Shown one piece after another: positions 58,685 to 64,000 of a DNA stretch of 64,000 bases. The stretch's first letter is position 1; each line of letters starts with the position of its first letter. Under the pieces are notes generated by a model, which was not told the origin of the DNA, searched no databases, and was given only the letters and a program-made list of their open reading frames with translations. Made by a program: the position numbers and the translations under genes. Source of the stretch: Streptomyces himalayensis subsp. himalayensis (GTDB lineage: Bacteria > Actinomycetota > Actinomycetes > Streptomycetales > Streptomycetaceae); assembly GCF_013778455.1 (NCBI RefSeq), contig NZ_JACEHE010000009.1, positions 1 through 64,000 of the forward strand, read 5' to 3'.

Positions 58685-59944
58685 TCACGCCCTCGCCGGT
58701 ACGGCCGCCGTGGGGGCGGGCAGGACGCGGAGCCGGTGCAGCCAGGCCACACCGGCGGCGGAGGCGAGCCCGAAGGTCAGGCAGCACGCCCAGGGCAGCC
58801 AGTGCGCGCCCGTCTGTTCCCCGGTGTCCATGGCCCAGCCGACGACCGTGTTGCCCACGGCCGCGGCGATGCCCGAGACCACGTAGAACAGCCCGAAGTA
58901 CGTGCCGGTGAGCTCCGGCCGGCCGAAGCCCGGGATCAGTTCCATCACGAACGGCTGGGCGATCATGACGCCCAGGTAGAGCAGCAGCGCCCCGGCCAGG
59001 ACGGGAAGCGCCCCCAGCAGCGCGTCGCCGACGCCGCCGTCCGCGGCCCCGGCCCCCGCCACCGTCATCGGCGGTACGAAGGCCAGCCCCATCAGCGCGA
59101 GCCCGGAGCTGATCCATCGCGCCCGGCTGCCCCGCTTCTTCAGCTCGCGCGTGATGCGCAGTTGCAGCCAGAGGTTGCTGAGCGTGCCGACCAGGAAGAC
59201 CATGCCGGCCGCACCGTCCCAGCCGGTGGCCCGGCGCGCGCCCTCCGGCAGCAGCAGATACAGCTGGCTCTCCATGGCGACCATGCCGACCATGGCGACC
59301 GCGGACGCCAGGAAGCCGCGGTTGCCAATCACCTCGCGCCAGTCCCCGAGCACGCTGTTCGCGGCCGGCGGTACCTCGCGTGCCGGAAGCACCATGGCCT
59401 GGGCGACCGTGAGCAGCGCGAAGATCCCGGCCGCGGTGAGCGCGGAGGCGCGGAAGTCGACCAGCAGCAAGGCGCTGCCGAGCAGCGGCCCGATCAACGC
59501 CCCGGTGGTCGCGAAGACGTTGAACAGGGCAAAGGCCTCGGCCTTTCGCTCCCCCGCCTCCTGGGCGAGATACGCGCGCACGGCCGGGTTGAAGAGCGCC
59601 CCCGCCAGCCCGCTGAGCACGGACGCCGCGAGCAGCACCGCCAGCCCGTCTCCGAGTGCGAAGAGCCCGAAGCCGACGGTGCGCAGCGCGCAGCCGGCGA
59701 TGATGACACCGCGTGCCCCCAGCCGGTCCGACGCGGATCCACCGATGAGGAACAGGCCCTGCTGGCTGAGGTTCCGTACGCCGAGCACGATGCCGACGAC
59801 CGCGGCGGAGAGCCCCAGGTCCTCGCTCAGGTGCAGGGCGAGATAGGGGATCAGCAGGTAGAAGCCGGTGTTGACGCCGAGTTGGTTGACCATGAGCAAC
59901 CGGATGGCGAACGGGAAGCCACGCATGTCACGCAACGTCTTCAC
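58685..59944 (-). CDS. MFS transporter, probable small-molecule exporter
   Basis: A 419-aa major facilitator with 12 helices. Helix 1 begins LLMVNQLGVNTGFYLLIPYL; motif A reads GSASDRLGARGVIIAG; the antiporter-type ATTGALIGPLLGSALL in helix 5 fits export. The start is the GTG at 59944, which overlaps (GTGA) the ancestral stop of the decayed ATP-grasp gene, so both were translationally coupled. Comparable MFS proteins (for example staphylococcal CntE) export metallophores next to Opp/Nik-type importers. Confidence 0.87.
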   Translation of the reverse strand: MKTLRDMRGFPFAIRLLMVNQLGVNTGFYLLIPYLALHLSEDLGLSAAVVGIVLGVRNLSQQGLFLIGGSASDRLGARGVIIAGCALRTVGFGLFALGDGLAVLLAASVLSGLAGALFNPAVRAYLAQEAGERKAEAFALFNVFATTGALIGPLLGSALLLVDFRASALTAAGIFALLTVAQAMVLPAREVPPAANSVLGDWREVIGNRGFLASAVAMVGMVAMESQLYLLLPEGARRATGWDGAAGMVFLVGTLSNLWLQLRITRELKKRGSRARWISSGLALMGLAFVPPMTVAGAGAADGGVGDALLGALPVLAGALLLYLGVMIAQPFVMELIPGFGRPELTGTYFGLFYVVSGIAAAVGNTVVGWAMDTGEQTGAHWLPWACCLTFGLASAAGVAWLHRLRVLPAPTAAVPARA

Positions 59945-60169
59945 GAGCGGTCACTGTCCACTGAGAGGCTCGAGTGCCCGCCCGCTTCTGCGCGCGCATA
60001 CGCGACGTCCGCCTCGGTGCGCGGCCGCAACCTCGTCGCCACCCTCGATCCGAGCAACGGTCGGCAGGTAGTAGCCGCAGGAGGTGATCACCCGTCGAAG
60101 CCAAGGGGCCCGTGGCAGCAGCCTGCTCATCGATCCGACCGAGCTCTCCACCATCAGCAGGTGAGCCAC
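59941..60169 (-). pseudogene. Decayed ATP-grasp ligase gene
   Basis: GAGGAG precedes a GTG at 60169 that opens MAHLLMVESSVGSMSRLLPR, which looks like the start of streptomycete ATP-grasp ligases (about 400 aa). The frame then jumps directly to RRVITSCGYYLPTVARIE, which resembles a segment normally some 60 or more residues further on, then EGGDEVAAA, which resembles a C-terminal part. It stops at 59951 after 72 codons. In the next frame the end LRPRTEADVAYARAEAGGHS runs on to a TGA at 59941-59943 that overlaps the MFS GTG. So internal deletions and a frameshift removed the ATP-binding core. Alignment to the family is from memory, not a search. Confidence 0.7.
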
Positions 60170-60263
60170 TGCTTCTCCTCTTCACGGCGCGGGGATTGAG
60201 GACTCCGGCACGTCGGCGTCGGCGCCCTCCGGGCACGCGTCGCCGTGACGCAGGCACACTATC

Positions 60264-60282
60264 GACAATCGTTTTCATTGTC
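60264..60282. promoter_or_regulatory. Zur-like (Fur-family) operator
   Basis: GACAAT-CGTTTTC-ATTGTC, a perfect 6-bp inverted repeat around an AT-rich core. Read on the minus strand, TGAAAACGATTGTCG agrees with the actinobacterial Zur-type core TGAAAACGATTTTCA at 13 of 15 positions (consensus recalled, not searched). On the minus strand ATGACA and GATAGT flank it like -35/-10 boxes, though the 15-base spacing is short. It sits 95 bases before the ATP-grasp remnant and 8 bases before a divergent small ORF. Confidence 0.6.
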
Positions 60283-60289
60283 ATCTGAT

Positions 60290-60424
60290 ATGTGGCGTCG
60301 CCTCTCGGCCACGACCCCGCAGCTCGTGCCGATCATGGTCGACGGCGTCGCCTATCTGGTACCGCAGCGGCTGACCAAGGCGTACGAGCGGGGTCTGCTG
60401 CGCCCCGAAGACTGTGGGGCATGA
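60290..60424 (+). CDS. 44-aa orphan ORF beside the Zur-like box
   Basis: A short frame starting MWRRLSATTPQLVPIMVDGV and ending RLLRPEDCGA-like (GLLRPEDCGA). It starts 8 bases past the palindrome, so a transcript from there would be nearly leaderless. Codon third positions are G/C-rich. I recognise no family; it may be a small metal-regulated protein or the leftover end of a lost gene. Confidence 0.3.
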   Translation: MWRRLSATTPQLVPIMVDGVAYLVPQRLTKAYERGLLRPEDCGA

Positions 60425-60598
60425 TCGGACGAAGATCCCCGCGGCCGATTCGCGGCCGCTGCCGGCATGGTGTTCGGACAACCCGCAGCGGCACCGGAAC
60501 AACGTCGGAAGGCGGCTGATGCTCCGCCGCCATCCGATGATGCGGAATTGCAGGCTCCAAGTAGGTTTGGCACGGTCGCGTCAGGCAAGAAGCGGGCC

Positions 60599-60952
60599 GT
60601 GAACAACACCCAAGAACCCATGCCTGTGAACGACCCCTACGACAGAGGTCGCACCTATCGCCCTGACAGGGACGGCACCGGAGCAAACCGAGCAGCCCTG
60701 ATCATCCATACCATCGCGGACATTGCCGCGGCCTTCCTGGCCCTGTGGATTGTGCTGTACCTGCTCGACGCCAACCGTGCGAACGTGTTCGTCGGCTTCG
60801 TTCACGATGTGGCGGATTTCCTGGCCGGATGGTCCCAGGACATCTTCACGATGGAGACCGAAGGCCTGCGTGTACTGCTCAACTACGGTCTGCCCGCTGT
60901 CATTTACCTGCTGATCGGGCACGGCCTGGCTGCGCGCCTGCGTCGCGTGTGA
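60599..60952 (+). CDS. Small integral membrane protein
   Basis: A 117-aa protein with a hydrophilic start (PYDRGRTYRPDRDGTGANRA), then two or three hydrophobic helices (AALIIHTIADIAAAFLALWI, VGFVHDVADFLAGWSQDIF, LNYGLPAVIYLLIGHGLAAR) and a short basic end. No family recognised beyond conserved streptomycete membrane proteins. GTG 60599 after AAGAAG is chosen; ATG 60620 is an alternative. Confidence 0.65.
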   Translation: MNNTQEPMPVNDPYDRGRTYRPDRDGTGANRAALIIHTIADIAAAFLALWIVLYLLDANRANVFVGFVHDVADFLAGWSQDIFTMETEGLRVLLNYGLPAVIYLLIGHGLAARLRRV

Positions 60953-61173
60953 GCCATGAGGGGCCGCTCAAGTCGGCCTATGGTTCCTCCGCCGCGTTCG
61001 GTACGGAGAGGCCCTTCTTACAGAGCCTCCAGCGCCCCGATGACGGCATCCACTGCGTGCGTCATGCATGTCCATGAGGTCCCCGATGAGATCGCCCAGT
61101 ACATGCATGGCGCAGCAGCGGTCGCACCGTCAACGTTCATGAGGCGACGGGTCTCACGTAGGGTGCCTTCGTC

Positions 61174-61548
61174 TCAGACCTCGAGTTCAGCCTCGATCTT
61201 CTTGAGCTGGTGCCGGGCCATCGCCAGATTGGCTCGGCCGGCGTCCAGCACCAGGTAGAGGAAGAGGCCGTTGCCGCCGCGCCCCTTGAGCAGCCGGATC
61301 AGGTGGTACTGGCTGCCCAGGGTGATCAGGATGTCCTCGATCTCGTCCTGCAGGCCGAGGTGCTCCATGGTGCGCAGCTTGGCCCGTACGACGTCGGTGT
61401 TGCCGGCTGCCGCGACGTTGAGGTCGAAGGTCTTGCTGCCTCCGATCGTGCCCAGCGCCATCCCGCTCGTGTAGTCGACGAGTGCGGCTCCGGTCGCGCC
61501 CTCGATCGACGTCAGGGCGTCCTTCAGGGCGGTTTCGGTGTTGGCCAT
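61174..61548 (-). CDS. Roadblock/LC7-domain protein
   Basis: A 124-aa single-domain roadblock protein: LTSIEGATGAALVDYTSGMA, the conserved helix and LITLGSQYHLIRLLKGRGGN, then GLFLYLVLDAGRANLAMARH. Such proteins (MglB-like) control small Ras-like GTPases in conservons; none is encoded here. AAAGGAA precedes the ATG. Last of a four-gene cluster. Confidence 0.88.
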   Translation of the reverse strand: MANTETALKDALTSIEGATGAALVDYTSGMALGTIGGSKTFDLNVAAAGNTDVVRAKLRTMEHLGLQDEIEDILITLGSQYHLIRLLKGRGGNGLFLYLVLDAGRANLAMARHQLKKIEAELEV

Positions 61549-61562
61549 GAGACGGATTCCTT

Positions 61563-62308
61563 TCAGCGGTTCTTACTGGTTGGCTCGGTGGTGCGGCCGG
61601 AGGTGGACCGGTAGGCGGTCGTCCGGCTGGAGGTCCTTCGGTCGCCGGTCCCTTGGTCGTTGATCCTTTGGTCGTCGGTCTTTCGGTCGTCGGCGTCCTG
61701 TGGTGTGGTGGCCTGCTCCGTGGTGGCCTGCTCCGTGGTGGCCTGCTCCGTGGTGGCTGGTGCGGGCCTGGTGCGCGGGGATCCGGTGCGCTGTCTGGTG
61801 ACCCGGGCGGAGGTGGCCCGCCCTGAGGCGGCCCGGGCGGAGGCCGTCGGTTCCGCGTCGGCAGCGGCCGCAGTGGTGCGTTGGGGTTCGGCCCGGTCCA
61901 TCGCCGCGTCGATCAGCTCCCCGATCCGGGTGCCGGCCCTGCGTCCCTCCAGATGCAGTCGGCCGACGTTCACGCGGTCGTCGGCCAGCAGCGTCAGTAC
62001 GGCGGAGGAGCCCGCCGCGTAGGTCGCCACGTAGCCGTTCATGCCGCGGATGAGGAGTTCTCGGAAGTCGCCCTGTCCGGTGGTGTCCGTCATCCGCACG
62101 GCCACACCCAGTGCGGCCGCGGTGAGTGCGGCCACGCCCCCGGGCTCGGCTCCCGGGGTGTCCTGTGCGAGTACGAGGCCGTCGACGCTGGCCGCGAGCG
62201 CGCCGGTCAGCTGGGGCACGCGGGACCTCAACCGGTGCAGTTCGTCGAGGACTTCGGCCTCGGCCGCCATGAGCTGTCTCCTCTCGGCACGCTGTCTGAG
62301 CGCGCGGA

Positions 62309-62312
<4 letters not shown>
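61563..62312 (-). CDS. Roadblock/LC7-like protein with long disordered repeat tail
   Basis: A 249-aa protein. Residues about 15-145 are roadblock-like (RVPQLTGALAASVDGLVLAQ, YVATYAAGSSAVLTLLADDR, VNVGRLHLEGRRAGTRIGEL). The last 100 residues are disordered, rich in Thr, Arg, Asp and Gln, and contain three TTEQA repeats. GTG 62312 after GGAGG overlaps the upstream stop (GTGA). Confidence 0.78.
61711..61755 (-). repeat. In-frame 15-bp minisatellite in the roadblock tail
   Basis: Three perfect copies of GCCTGCTCCGTGGTG at 61711, 61726 and 61741, encoding ATTEQ repeats in the disordered tail. Perfect identity suggests recent expansion. Confidence 0.95.
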
Positions 62313-63171
<859 letters not shown>

Positions 63172-63175
<4 letters not shown>

Positions 63176-63570
63176 CCCAGCACCAGTCGTTCCGCGATCT
63201 CGCCCAGCCGTATGCGGGCGAGCGCGAGGTTGCCGTCCGTACGGCCCAGCCACAGGTGCAGGAAGACGCTGCTGTCGAAGGTCGTACGGACGAAACGCAG
63301 GACGTGGTAGCTGTCGCGGTTGCTGACGATCAGGTCCTCGACCGGTGTTTCGCCGCCGGACCAGTCGGAGCCCTCGGCCGGGGCGAAGGCAAGGTTCTCC
63401 GCCGCTGTCCTGGCGAGCTCCGCCGCCTCCGCGGCGGTGGCTTCGTGATCGCCGTTCGGCGAGTCCCCGACCGTGCCCAGAGCCAGCCCACTGGTCCAGT
63501 CGACCACCGTGGCACCTCGCGCGCCGGGCAGTCTCATGGCCTCCAGCAGGCACTCGTCAATTCCGGGCAC
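63172..63570 (-). CDS. Roadblock/LC7-like protein
   Basis: A 132-aa roadblock-type protein: MRLPGARGATVVDWTSGLAL, then VEDLIVSNRDSYHVLRFVRT and SVFLHLWLGRTDGNLALARI, the same order as the protein at 61174. GTG 63570 after GGGAGGGGG is preferred to ATG 63591. First gene of the cluster, overlapping the next by ATGA. Confidence 0.8.
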
Positions 63571-64000
63571 CCCCGCCCCCTCCCGGCACATTGGTTCGGA
63601 TGAGTGATGTAGAAACTACGTAACGTGTGTGCCCTGCGGGGGGATTCTGGCAAATTCCCCTGGAACATGCGGCAGTTGGCTAAGGTTGGCCGATTGCCCT
63701 GAGGACTCCCGGCGCACTCCGGCGCGCTCCGGCGAGCTCCAGCCGTCCGCCGGCGGCAGAGGCGATGCGATCGCGGTCGAGCGCCCGCGCCGCGAGCGAG
63801 CGGGACCAGCGCATCGGCCGACGCGCCGACGGCGCGCCGACATGCGCATGCCACTCCATTGGATACGTCACTGGCATTGCCCTGTAACACTCCTGACGGA
63901 GGCTCGTGGGGCACCTCCGGTCCCACAAGCAACTCACCCCCCACGTGGCCGGGTTGACAGGACGAATCGCCCCGGCCGCCCTGATCCGCGGGCACCGGGT
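63571..64000. other. Leader region at window edge, no gene seen
   Basis: These 430 bases upstream of the roadblock cluster hold no protein-like frame. They include a 10-bp repeat (CCGGCGCACT, CCGGCGCGCT, CCGGCGAGCT at 63709-63738) and a TTGACA at 63954-63959 that points right, out of the window. The cluster promoter should be here, but I cannot place it. Confidence 0.4.

Noticed and set aside
60264..60282. Nickel-regulator (Nur) box for a Nik-like operon
   Set aside because: The Nur site pattern (tGCaa spaced from ttGCA) is not matched; the sequence fits a Zur-type core better.
60425..60598. Possible transposase-like or coding remnant before the small membrane protein
   Set aside because: Arg-rich frames here show no definite transposase motif or inverted repeats.

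Overview
The window is high-GC (roughly 70% or more) actinobacterial DNA, almost certainly from a Streptomyces chromosome. The evidence is strong G/C bias at third codon positions, frequent GTG starts, many ATGA/GTGA stop-start overlaps, and several families typical of Streptomyces (DUF5999, DUF6191, DUF6766, roadblock/LC7 clusters, NB-ARC/TPR LuxR regulators). The mix of stress genes, transporters and orphan regulators looks like accessory or arm-type chromosome. I see no rRNA, tRNA, CRISPR array, intact insertion sequence or prophage.

Layout. (1) 1-12 kb: a PfkB sugar kinase, a RimJ/RimL-like acetyltransferase, a secreted Nep1-like (NPP1) protein with the intact GHRHDWE motif, a FUSC exporter, an MFS pump, a DUF5999 protein, and two divergent NB-ARC/TPR regulators of which only one keeps the LuxR helix-turn-helix. 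(2) 12-22 kb: a very large CtpH/CtpI-type P-type ATPase, glpF-glpK, a zinc alcohol dehydrogenase and a cyclopropane-synthase-like methyltransferase. (3) 22-31 kb: a methyltransferase, a LacI regulator divergent from a Gfo/Idh/MocA oxidoreductase with a near-identical palindrome at each end of the gap, Hsp20 with a clear promoter and terminator, then stress-type genes (SDRs, ChaB) and a four-gene unit lipoprotein / 27-aa membrane peptide / DUF6766 / SDR.

(4) 31-42.6 kb: a ten-gene, leftward, tightly packed operon for a heptose-containing glycan. It holds gmhA, gmhB and a bifunctional hldE-like gene (nucleotide-activated glycero-manno-heptose), a UDP-xylose-synthase-like epimerase, a NodU/TobZ carbamoyltransferase and five glycosyltransferases (two GT9, two GT4, one GT2). 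This is Gram-negative LPS-core-type chemistry in a Gram-positive. (5) 42.6-48.4 kb: small stress-associated genes (DUF2795, metallophosphoesterase, BON, nucleotidyltransferase-fold, SDR, DUF6191, DksA/TraR) and an MFS transporter. A sigma-B-like promoter lies in front of DUF2795. (6) 48.5-52.3 kb: a three-subunit molybdenum aldehyde oxidoreductase of the PaoABC (YagTSR) type.

(7) 52.8-60.3 kb: a leftward operon that I think is the most interesting part. A Fur-family, Zur-like palindrome stands in front of a decayed ATP-grasp ligase gene, followed by an MFS transporter, a SAM methyltransferase, and a complete Opp/Nik-type importer (Tat lipoprotein, two permeases, one fused double ATPase). The dead ligase's original reading frame still ends in a GTGA overlap with the MFS start. 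The arrangement suggests a metal-regulated small-molecule export and re-import system whose synthetase has been lost while transport was kept. (8) 60.3-64 kb: a 44-aa orphan ORF on the other side of the palindrome, a small membrane protein, and a cluster of three roadblock/LC7 proteins plus a DUF4388-like protein with no GTPase or kinase beside it.

In-frame minisatellites (6-, 12- and 15-bp periods) recur inside coding sequences across the window and lengthen disordered tails or loops.
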